This document shows positions 10,071 to 19,756 of a stretch of DNA of 64,000 nt, one piece after another; the stretch's first letter is position 1, and each line of letters begins with the position of its first letter. The DNA comes from Darksidea phi (lineage: Eukaryota; Ascomycota; Dothideomycetes; Pleosporales; Lentitheciaceae): contig JASJFT010000140.1 in NCBI GenBank assembly GCA_030770425.1, positions 1 through 64,000 of the forward strand, read 5' to 3'. Both the position numbers and the translations under genes were made by a program. The notes under the pieces were generated by a model that was given only the letters and a program-made list of their open reading frames with translations, was not told where the DNA came from and ran no database searches.

Positions 10071-12609
10071 TTATATAACATCAATGGTCTGAAAATATGG
10101 TCGCATGGTTTTAGCGTCCTCCTCGTCAGGCCCCTTGTGTTGTGACTTCCAGAATCCAATTCTCTCATACGCTCCTTCTACTACTGGCGACGCACCTAGG
10201 ACAATACCTCCATACAAATATAACTCTACATCTGAAGCATCGAGACGAGCAGTTCCGATGACAGCAAGAAAAACTTTGCAACGGCTTCCATGCCATCCGT
10301 CTTGTCGTGCTCTTGTGATCGTGTGGAAACGGTCACCTTGTGGGATTTGAACTTGGGCTTCGGTGCATGGTCCGTCAAGGGTCACCACAGCTTGCAAGGA
10401 ATAGCTAAATATTCTTTTAGAGTCTCCTTGGAGCAAAGGCAAATCCATAGTTTGTACCAATGGTGTGCGGAAGTACTGGTGCGGTTTCGGAGTCTGGATC
10501 CAAGTTGAAAAGATTGGCAAGTTTAACCGTAACCTGCCGGACGAGACCGATCCTCTTGGATCGATAGATGAGAGCCTGATGTCGTGTTCAATCAACTGGA
10601 CCCACTGCGATTCAATTTTGAACCATTCAGTAACGACGTTAGAATGATTGGCCCAGGACCATGACGGAACAACACATTCAGAGGGGTCTCTTATATACTG
10701 CTCCCCTGATGGTTTCCAGAGCAACCCTTGCGCCAGGTCGGATTTCCAAAGTCCCGCCAGGTAGGTGTCTCCAGTCTTCTCCTGGACCACGCCAGCAAGG
10801 CCAGAGAGTGCTGGCAACCCTAAAGAAGGATGGCCAAAGTCAGCAACATGAACACAGATGATGGAAATCGACGATTTTCAATAAATGACCATGCCAACTG
10901 CATGACTGTGCAACAACTCAGACCTGAAATCACTTACGGTCCCCGAAATTAGTTAAGTTTAACATGGTGTAATGCTGAACTACTGTGTCTCTCCACCAAC
11001 CGAACGTGTTTACGTCGGCTGCGTCTGGCTGGGTACAAAATTGAGTCGTCCGGGGCGATGCTTCGGGATATGTAGATCTAGTAGACTCCAGAAACGATGG
11101 CGATCGGTATTTCGCCTCTCTCAGATTCGAGCTGCATTCGCACCAATGTGCCTGCTGGCATTCCCATACCAATTCATGGTTTTCAAAGTAAAGAATGCGT
11201 CGCGAAAGGAGCCGCTCCTGGAAAATCCTATTGGAAATTAGGTGGTTAGCAGTGTTTGTCCAATTCAAACCATAATGAATTAACAGACTAGGCTGGTTGC
11301 CGCATTTGTGAGGTAGCATGGTACGAAGCTGCCTACTGCGAGCACAGGCAACCCCTCCTATATCATTGCACCATATCGATGCGTGAATACTGCTGCACAC
11401 TCTTGATATCTTGAATTCGCATACCAACAAGCCTGTGGTGTCGGTAGCTAACTCGAAAAATGTGTCACTTACTTGAAGAGCAGTCAGTTCGGTTCAAACA
11501 ATAAGATGTGAAAATATGAACGTACCCAGCCTCGCGTCATCCAACGCCCAGCTTTAGACAAGTCGCGATGAATGTCTCGACGAATAACAACTGTGTCACC
11601 CTTCAAGTTCTCATCGGGCGAGGAAATCTCAAAGCTGAGGTGTTTCCTTTCGTGAAAGAGCCCTTCCGTGGCATTGGCTGCTGCCGACGCCCCAATCGTC
11701 ACTGTGGCATTCGCGTAAATATGGCACATCTTGGAGGATTCTCTTGCCCAATCGTCCTGATCATCTTGGACAATACATAGACTATCTATCCAAAGATAGC
11801 GAAGACCCAGTAAGCGCGTTGCAATAATAGCATCCTGGAAGGTTTTCGGTATAGCCGCCCATGGAATGCCCTGGCTATGAGCATCGAGGGATTGATGGGT
11901 CGTCATCAGTGGCTGATGATTGCCCCAACAATGAGAGACTAAAAGAGGATGTTAACTTCCTTTAGGTTTACACCAAAAAGGGGAGTCTCACGAGTTGCAT
12001 ATGCGATGTTTGCCCAAGTACCATCTGCGAAAACACGAAGCCGTATCTCGGATCGGTCACCGATTTCGATAAGCCTCTTAGGGAGCAACTTTGACAAGTA
12101 GTCCCCAATTCTATCTGGAAGACTCTGGTCGGCCTTCAACTGAGAACAAGTATCATGGGTGGTTTGACATCTATGTAGCCATGCACGAGCGCGAGAAAGT
12201 GCACCGTTATCTCCAAGAAATGAAGAGCTCACGGCTGTACGTGTTCCAATCCACGATAGATCTTGCAACCATATGCGAGATCCCGGGGGATAAACTCGTA
12301 TATTAGGAGGATTTATGATCGCGTGGTGTTTCTGCTCTTCGTCACCTAGAGCGTGCCCTGAGTGTGAAGTAATGTGTGGACTTGCAGGGAAAACGTACTC
12401 TTTGATATTCAATGAATTTCAACGTTGATGGGCTCGTCATTTCTGGGTTGGATACGTCCTCTCAATATGCCGCCATAGTGGTCGGTGCGAATCACTATAT
12501 CCGAAGGCTCTCCGGGCGTCATCGTAGCCATTCCCTTCGATACGAGCTTACAGAACTCGCATCCGTTTACGCGGCAAGCATCAATCTGTTCCCAGCTCAA
12601 ACGAGACAT
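10071..12609 (-). pseudogene. HET-domain (heterokaryon incompatibility) gene, apparently disrupted
   Basis: Coding pieces on the minus strand run 12609-12410, 12412-11992, 11938-11526, 11227-10938 and 10819-10071. Two introns are clean: 11991-11939 (53 bases), which joins YAT to LSHCWGNHQPL, and 10937-10820 (118 bases), which joins FGDR to LPALSGLAG. The HET signature is unmistakable: LSHCWG, IPKTFQDAI, LRYLWIDSLCIVQDD, then RGW and FQERLLSRRILYFE. HET proteins trigger cell death on fusion of unlike hyphae. Two joints fail. At about 12412 the frame must shift by one base, or use a poor 56-base GTATCC...AAAG intron. Between RGW (11526) and FQERLL (11227) the 298-base gap has a phase-0 donor but needs phase 2. 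A third shift may sit in an A-run near 12770, where an ATG at 12815 is one frame away from the upstream extension. It is therefore probably a pseudogene, unless these are sequencing indels. Confidence 0.75.
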
Positions 12610-12826
12610 TGAATTAATCTGAGGGTATATGGCACACTTAAGTGCAGGTCGATAATTTGCGCCTGGATTCCATGCTTCTGAGATCTGATTATCGTGGTGA
12701 GCTGAATCCTGTATGGTGGCGGCAAGGGTAGCGTCTATAGCCGTAGACTGACCGGAGTTGCGTTGGACTTTTTCTTCTTAAATAGACTGCGCACATCTAA
12801 ACCCAGCCGAGACATGTTGTGGGGGT

Positions 12827-13242
12827 TCAATTTCGGGTGTTCAAAGGGTGTAAGTAGAGGTGGAGCGTGTCAGCAGATATGATGAGGCTGTGGTCTTGGT
12901 CATCCACACTCAAGCTGGCAGCTTGGCACGGCGCAGAGAACATGTTACCAGCAATATTCACCAAGCGAAGTAAAAGTTCAGGATTCGGAACCAGCTCGAA
13001 ACCGATTTTCACCCGTTTGCGTCGAGCTTGGGTGGGTCCAAATTCGTGAGTAATGCCACAGCTTCCTCAAGCACAAGAGAGCACGTGAGTCTTCTGGTGG
13101 TCTTAAGTGCTGGATCGTATTCTACACAGCAAGGAATATCTTTGGCAACTAGATCGTGACGTCGACCTGATCGCGAATGGGAAGTCGCGACTGCTACGCC
13201 CATTGTCTCGAAAACGACGTTGAGGACGATCAACACACGCAA
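12827..13242 (-). pseudogene. Unrecognised small gene split by a one-base frame change
   Basis: Two overlapping minus-strand frames (13242-13009 and 13012-12827) read as one plausible protein if one base is added in the GGG run near 13010. The first ends in LDPPKLDANG and the second continues KIGFELVPNPELLL. An ATG at about 13192 would start a polypeptide of roughly 120 residues. No family is recognised and there is no secretion signal. It lies head-on between the HET gene 5' end and the 3' end of the cyclotransferase gene. It could be a chance pair of open frames. Confidence 0.25.
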
Positions 13243-13314
13243 CCCATTACCTACATACGCAATTCAATCGCATCAAACGAGACGTCGATTTGATGGTCTA
13301 TCCATTCCGATAAT

Positions 13315-14561
13315 TTACAACAAGCTTTTCTCACCAGGATCCTCTCCCAGTAGCGCTACATCTTCGCCATCAACCTCCAAATCGCTATGTCTTCCTTGCG
13401 CCACCTGATCTGGGTCATCCCCCTCCGTCCTCTCGCCGTCTCCAAACACCTTCTTGAAGACGCCGTCGTAAGACCCCCAGATACCGATAAAGAGCAGCTC
13501 CATCAGCGTCCCCAACCACTTCGGCAGCCGACCCTTGTCATCCGCGAACATCTTCCCCAGCCCAAACAAGAACATCGCAATGGGCATCCAAACGGCCAAT
13601 GTCAGAGCCTTGCCCGCAGCCTGTCGCTTCGACGTAATGGTATATGGGCGAATGCCGTGGAGGTATTTTTGATATTCGCGGGGCAGAGCAAGCTCGGTGG
13701 CTCCGTCGGTGATGAGCTTGAGGTAGCGCGCAGAGGGCTGCGCGTACGACGGGTCGGGCCGCGAGAAGCGCGATGTAGTATGCGAGGAGGACGAGACGGG
13801 CGCGAAGAGCGTGTGTGCCTTGAAGGGGGCAGTAGTCGGCTCGGAAGGCACGGTGTCGCCGTCCGGGAGCGCATAGCATTCGACGAGGATGTCTTCATAC
13901 GATGCGCCGCCTCCCTCGGTTCGGATGATGTGCGCATAGTCCGAGGGGGTGACCTCGTACACGCAACCGACCATCCCCTTGTGCCATCGGTCTGTGTGGT
14001 AGTCTGTCGATGTGGGGTCGCGGGCTGCAGAGTTCGCAAAACAGGGCTCCGTGTATGGGAAGCCGGGGAGGTCAAAGGTCAGCCTCAGCGACGGGACCAG
14101 TACGTTGATCTGAGAGAGCGGTTTGATGCCTCGAACGCCGCGGAACCTAGAAGCGGGTGAGGTTAGCAAAAGCGCTGCAGAGGTGTTTAGGGACGAAAGC
14201 CTTTAACGTACGTCTCTCTGCAGAGATTGGACCCATAGGCCAGATAGAGCACTGTCTTGTGTTTCTCCTCAGCTGCGCGGATTACCTCTGGAGAAAGTGT
14301 GGCGACATCAAGCGGAGTCTCTCTCAAAGATTCATCGCGCCGCTCTTGCGAGGTCTGTGGGACGGGCTTGAAAACGCGCTTGGCCGCCTCGTTCGAGCGC
14401 GAGGACCTCCATCGCGAGACCAACTTGCCTGACCACGAAACTGCGTCTTCTTCTTCGACGCTTCCCTGCACCGAGATCCCGCGGGGTTGGTTGTGGTTGA
14501 GCGAGCTTGGGCTCATGCTGGACGGGACGCGATTGCGTGATAGCTGCGCGCCCGTTGTCAT
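13315..14561 (-). CDS. Gamma-glutamylcyclotransferase-like protein with C-terminal membrane helices
   Basis: Two minus-strand exons, 14561-14212 and 14146-13315, flank a 65-base intron (GTACGT donor, GCTAAC branch site, CTAG acceptor). They give 393 residues. The first 95 residues are polar. The fold then begins with YLAYGSNL, the phosphate/glutamate-binding loop of the AIG2/GGCT superfamily. Across the intron follow TFRGVRGIKPLSQ and LTFDLPGFPYTEPCFAN. The probable catalytic Glu lies in RTEGGGASYED. The family converts gamma-glutamyl dipeptides or glutathione derivatives to 5-oxoproline; a relative, GliK, works in gliotoxin formation. The last quarter adds two hydrophobic stretches (AVWMPIAMFLFGLG and LMELLFIGIW), so this form is probably membrane-anchored, and it ends in an acidic tail. 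There is no biosynthetic cluster around it, so a housekeeping glutathione role is more likely. Confidence 0.8.
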
Positions 14562-15154
14562 TGGTCAGGATGCTTGCCTCCACGTGGGCGGACACAGGTG
14601 CTGTCTTACCTGTTGGGAATGTTTGTATCTGTCTTTCTAAGGACCTGGCGTTCTGGTCGCGACTATTTATTAGAATATAATATGCTTATTGTCCGCGTGT
14701 TCGTCCGAATTGTCAATCTTTAATGCCGCCGGGCAGGATTGCTCAGTAGTCGGCGTCCACAGGCACTAAGCCTCCGACGATTGCTAATTGGCTGAGCCTG
14801 GGACCATGCTGTACAACCTCGTCGATCTACGTCGCCTCTTCCTCCAACTCATTTTTTTAATTTGGGCTAAATTTCTTTCGTCAAATAAGTATATATAAAG
14901 CGGCCATAGCTAAAATTAGTAGAACTTATAGGCGAGTTCGAATGGCTACAATTGGTCGATCACCGAAAATGTACCAACCGCTCTCAACTCTACCGGGTAT
15001 ATTTTAGGGTATTCAATTATCAATATATATATATTACCAAAAACGCTTCGTTCTCCTCCCGTAAGTCCAAAACAATCATCCTGTTGTAAATTTTAGGTCT
15101 ATTCAAGTATATAGAATCCTTAGTTCTTAAAAACTAAGTACGGAAATGTCTAGA
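14562..15154. other. Intergenic, transition into RIP-mutated DNA
   Basis: From 14562 to about 14860 composition is ordinary and holds the promoter of the cyclotransferase gene. From about 14860 onward the sequence becomes AT-rich with many TA steps. No gene is seen. Confidence 0.5.
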
Positions 15155-16909
15155 TCAAGCAACCTCTCTCCAATCCACCTCTACGACTTCTAACTACTTA
15201 TATAAGCTATTAATATCGCTCTTGCCTTCCAGTACAGGAGAGAGCTGATGCTGCCTCTTAAAGCTAAATAAATAGTCCATCTAGTCGATACGTAGCCCCT
15301 TCGTCTCATAAATAAAGAAATAGGCGTAAACGCTAGCGCAAACTAGGCAAGAGGTAAAGAAGACGTAGACGCCCTATATTATAGTAGTAAACATACTTGG
15401 CAGCGCACGCGTAACGATGTACGTCCAGAGCTAGACGCTTATACCAGCAAATAGACCGGATATAGAACGTATCGAAGATAGGAAAATCTCGGCTGAGATG
15501 ATCCACGGGAGACCGTTTACGCCAAAGGACTAGGTCGCTCCTAGTAAAATGTTAGAAACCGATAAAATATAATTAGTTGTAGAGTCGGCGATTCTTACCG
15601 AAGATTATAATTATAGTAGTAGCAGCTTTACCACTAGTAACGGTTAAGACCGATTGTAGGATATCAGTCTTCGGGTACCTAACAGAAATATAGATAGCAA
15701 GGTAGTATTAGTAGAAGGCGTAGGCAAGCGATAAGATAATCTAGGGCTACTTGCGGCCGAACTTGTTAATAAAGAACGTAAAGAAGATAATAGAGCCGAT
15801 AGCTTTGATGAGGCCGTAGATACCGGTCTACAAGGTAACGTCGGTAAGCCCGATGGAGCGGAAGATGGTCGGTGAATAATCTAAAGATATTAGTAAGTTA
15901 AACGTACCTACGACCTCGCTCCCGATTTGGTTATACTTGGCGTTTTAGGGGTACACTTATAGTTGATAGCGGTAGTACCGCTCCATACCTACCACATGAA
16001 TATAAGGAAGACTAGGAGGAATCGATTGCGTATGCCCTTGAGGGCCGCTTTACGCGCTGCGGCTTTTATTACTTAACCTAGCGAGGCGTTCTCTAAGCCC
16101 GTTAAGAGGGCACGTTCTTTCACAATTTTAATCTTGATAAACTATATATCCTCCACGATATAGGGGTAGTTTTCTAGTAATATATAAATAAAGTTATAAA
16201 CTTTGTACGCCTCTTACTCGCGACCGCGCTTTAGCAGCCAAGTCGGGCTCTCTTTTAGTATTAGGATTATTAAGGTAAGCAATCCTACGCGGATAAGCTA
16301 TATAGCTATTAGGATTCTCTACGCGATCGAATCGTTAGTATTAATATTATAGACGATACCGTAATTAATCTAAAATCCGATAACGGCGCCCGTCTAGTAG
16401 AAGGACTCGAAGAATCCCGTTAGTCGTCCACGGATAGCAGGCGGTAACAGCTCAGCGATATAAATAGGTAATACTACTACAATACTACCTATACCTAGAC
16501 TAGTCAGGAGGCGACTAGTATAGATTATACCGGGGGATTTTAAAGGGATAGTACTAATAGTACAGAAGATAGTACTGATAATAAAGACGACATCCGAAAT
16601 AATAACGGTTATACGGTAGCCAAGCAGCTCGAGAGAGAAGTATATAAAGAAGGTACCGAAGAAACCCCTAGCCGAATCTATAATCGTATTAGTACTTGGC
16701 GTCATCCATTAGGTTATAGAAGCCATATAAATAGAGGTAAGGTTACTCGATACATTATCGCGCTCCTTTTTACTTATCTTGTCCATACTAAAGTCGCGTA
16801 GAAAGCTCTTCTACGTAATAGTAGTGCCGATGAAAGCAGAATCGTATCTATAGGCTAGCACGCCCATGGAAATGACGAGAGCGACCGTATACACGCGCTA
16901 GTTGTACTG
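15155..16909 (-). pseudogene. RIP-mutated MFS sugar/quinate-type transporter
   Basis: Read on the minus strand, this is a decayed transporter of the sugar porter family. The 5' end keeps RVYTVALVISMGVLAYRYDS then AFIGTTIT, and FLRDFSMDKISKKERDNVSS. A still-open segment (16705-16394) keeps SLGIGSIVVVLPIYIAELLPPAIRGRL. The middle keeps SFGVNGLPWIISAEIF. The C-terminus VDWREVA runs into a stop at 15155-15157. Numerous stops are of the TGG/CAG/CAA-to-TAG/TAA kind expected from C-to-T and G-to-A change in CpA context. The first exon before QYN-stop-RVY is missing. The intact relatives import hexoses, quinate or galacturonate at the plasma membrane. It faces away from the aldolase pseudogene across a GC-rich spacer, implying former co-regulation. 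Confidence 0.82.
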
Positions 16910-17784
16910 TCAAATGTTAATACCATTCCAGATCCGGCATGTAGCAGTGTAGCATACTACTTCCGGCGGCGTGGGCCGGTCCTCCTTTGCACGGCCAAAT
17001 CCAGTCATGTTGGCAGCTTGCACCCAGGGACCGAGGGGCGACTGTGAGTTTAGAAGAAAAAAGGTTGGCGTTGTCGATCTCGGTCGCAGCGGCGAAGCCG
17101 TTTCTTATACATGGGGATAACCTTCCCCAGGATACCGCCGCCCTGGATTTAGAGAGCATCTTGACTCGTCCCAGCCGAGCGGTCGGTGCTTAGGTTGGTA
17201 GTAGCGAGAGTCGAGGTCATTTCACAACGGCGCGATTCCTTGCCACGCGACACCGCCGAGCCATCCGAATCCCATGCCTGCATACGGGGACGTTGCGGCT
17301 CGTGGACCTTGTCTATGGGGTCGGCGTGGAGACTCCAGGTGGCGCCATCAACCCCGTGGAGACTCCAGGTGGCGCCATCAACCCCGTGGAGCACAGCGAC
17401 TGTCGGCTGCGGAACTTGCTGGAGTGCAGATGCGAGCGCGGGGGTGTGATGTGTCGGCTGCGCCTTGCCTGTGTGGGCATACCTCGGCGCTACTCCATCC
17501 GACGCGAGCGATGGCTCATCTCGATCAAGTTGCCGTCTCTTTGGCCAGCCTACCACGGACCACGGTCGTACCTCGTCGCCAAATGCCGTGCAGATGCTGG
17601 TCACCTGGTCTCGTCTCCCACCCACCGCGGCGTGGTACCGTCCCCCACGCCTCGGCCTTCTCGGAATCAGACTCGGAACGTGGCCGCGATGAGAGCACAA
17701 AATGGGGCACATGGTGCCCTTCGGTAGCCATCCAGTGTGCAATCTGTCGTTACTCGGGTCCTTTCTACGCCCCCTAATCTCATA
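16910..17784. other. GC-rich spacer between divergent pseudogenes; former bidirectional promoter
   Basis: This 875-base stretch is GC-rich and unmutated although both flanks are RIP-damaged. Several overlapping frames stay open because of composition (for example 17149-17742 minus and 17293-17727 plus), but none shows a domain. Its position between two divergent 5' ends makes a promoter region the simplest reading. It contains a 30-bp tandem repeat. Confidence 0.5.
17326..17391. repeat. 30-bp tandem repeat, 2.2 copies
   Basis: A 30-base unit beginning GTGGAGACTCCAGGTGGC is perfectly duplicated at 17326-17355 and 17356-17385. The first six bases start a third copy at 17386-17391. The copies are identical, so the duplication is young. 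Confidence 0.9.
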
Positions 17785-18811
17785 ATGCCTTCCAATGAGA
17801 ACTTAGCCAACGGTACTGCCACGCTGTAGTACTCCTTCCCTCCTGGCGTTCATGTTCCGTCTCTCACCTTTTTTACAAACGATAAAGCGCAATCAATTAA
17901 CTAGGATACCTAAGAGAAGTATTTTAAGTTCTTAATCTCCAATAGACTCTATAGCATCGTCATCGCAGGTACGAACGGCGAAGCTACAACCCTTTTATCC
18001 GAGGAAAAAACTAAGCTCGTTCAGGCTATACGAAAGACGGCTTAACGGCTCGGGCGTAGTAATATTCCTATTATAGTCGGTAGTATAGCAGGCTCCACTC
18101 GCGACGTAGTTAAGTAGACCATCGAAGCTAAGGAGATAGGCGTAAATATATATCTCGCCCTTATACCCTCGTACTTCTATTTTACCATAGGTTAAGATAT
18201 AATAGTAGTATTCTTCTACGAGCTTACAGATGCGTCTCCTATTTCTCTCGTTATCTACAATTTCCCTAGTATAGTATTAGGTCTCGATGTTAACTCTAAA
18301 ATACTCGACATACTAGGTAAGTATAGGAACATTACCGCCGTCAAGCTTACCTATAGTAGTATCGCTAAGGTATCACGGATATCGGCGAGCTTCGAGAAGA
18401 ATCAATTTATTGCGTTGGCCGGGCAGAGCAACTGGTTGATTCCTGCGATGAGTGTTGGTGGTGTCGGTACCATTACTAGTGTCGCCAATCTATACCCCAA
18501 GGTAAGCCATCCTACAGGCCAGCGCCTACCTTATTGGCTGACCAAAACAGACATGTGTGGAACTGTACAATCTTCACCAAGCTGGCAAGCACGCAGAAGC
18601 GTCGGCATTGCAGATTAAGCTTTCTGTTACCGAGTAGGGCTTTGGCAAGGGCGGCATTAACGGTACCAAGTATGTGGTTGCACACAAGAGGGGGTATCCG
18701 GAGACGAGCGCCGATTGCAGAAGGCCGTACCCCAGATATACGGATGCGGAAAAGAGGAAGTGGGTTGTGAATCAGGTCTCTGGCCTCGACGAGATTGAAA
18801 AGTCACTGTAG
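17785..18811 (+). pseudogene. RIP-mutated dihydrodipicolinate-synthase-family aldolase
   Basis: The ATG at 17785 opens a protein that can be followed to a TAG at 18809-18811. Landmarks are FLISN, IVIAGTNGEATTLLSEEKTK, IPIIVGSIAGSTRDVV, LIPSYF, the Schiff-base partner tyrosine in VIYNFPS, and the catalytic Lys in AVKLT. After these come ALAGQSNWLIPAMSVGGVGT and LKLSVTE-stop-GFGKGG. One intron survives at about 18501-18551 (GTAAGC...CAG). At least six in-frame TAG/TAA codons replace Trp or Gln. The family includes lyases for 2-keto-3-deoxy sugar acids and hydroxy-oxoglutarate, so a role in sugar-acid breakdown fits the neighbouring transporter. The 5' half (to about 18400) is heavily mutated. 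The 3' half is nearly clean, with a single stop. Confidence 0.85.
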
Positions 18812-19756
18812 GAGCAGCGAATGATGTTGCGTACCACTAGCACATGATTAAAGGGACCCAATACCATCTAGATCCGCAAATCCCTGCATGGAGTGCATCA
18901 GGTCGGCGTTCTCACGCTTCGATATCGCTTTGGCAACGATGGCGACGCAGTTGTCGGTACTGAACGTGGAAGAGGAAAAACCAGATACCGTATACAGGAC
19001 TCGCCTCACTCTAGGATGTCTTGGTCGCAATTTGACTACTGGAGTTTGTATAAACCGTCATCAGATGCGCGATCAATACGGGGAGATCCACCAGAGCCTT
19101 CCAACTGAGGCATAACCGGGCATCAACAGGTGCAACGATCCAGTAGGTTGACATGTGCAAAAACTGCGCCTGGCGATGGCGCATACACAGTATGCATTTG
19201 AAAGCACTTTGAGAATCAGGATCCTGAGCGTGGAGTACATTTCTCCGCAGTCTTTAGCAGAATCGTGGGGATGATTACTCTCCATCTCTGAACGACGGGC
19301 AAAGGAGAAAAGGCAACTCACAGCCGTATGTGGGCAAGTGCTTTGAGACCCTCGCTCCAACACTTGATGATCCTCTCATATTCTAGGACGATCATCGCCG
19401 GCGTTGGCGCATGGATGATGCCAGGCGGCAGCCCGGCCCAACCGAGTCAGTCGTCGTCAGGCTGGGCCAAGTGGCGCGCTAGCCCCGTGAACTCCTCCCA
19501 AGAGATGTCAGTCCCCGCATTTCAGCGCGCGCCAGCGCTCAAACACAACACTTGCGCCCACGTCCTCGACCGTGTGCAGCAGCCCCTGTGCATACGCCCA
19601 CCGCATGTCACAGAACACGCCCCCAGACCAAAAGGATCAGCTACCTCCCCCAGCAACCCCGGCAGAAGCAGCTCCTGCAGCTCCACGACCTGCCCGGTCA
19701 AAGAATGGGTGCAACGCTTGCCGGTGAGCTCCCCCGGCCGTTGATTGCCACAGTGG
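18812..19756. other. Unresolved degenerate region, possible minus-strand gene fragments
   Basis: Balanced composition and no RIP, but no intact gene. On the minus strand, between 19750 and 19325, three frames in turn read protein-like sequence (MRWAYAQGLLHTVEDVG, DISWEEFTGLARHLAQ, PAMIVLEYERIIKCW), separated by single frame changes and ending at a GTGAGT donor. I do not recognise the family. The 18893-19108 plus-strand frame is also protein-like but unidentified. Confidence 0.35.

Noticed and set aside
13387..14160. 257-codon plus-strand frame opposite the cyclotransferase gene
   Set aside because: It is a shadow of the coding strand. The minus-strand frame has the YGSN motif, a fitting intron and family-wide conservation.
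17149..17742. 197-codon minus-strand open frame in the GC-rich spacer
   Set aside because: Several frames on both strands stay open here because stop codons are rare at this composition. There is no domain, and the tandem repeat runs through it. It lies where a divergent promoter is expected.
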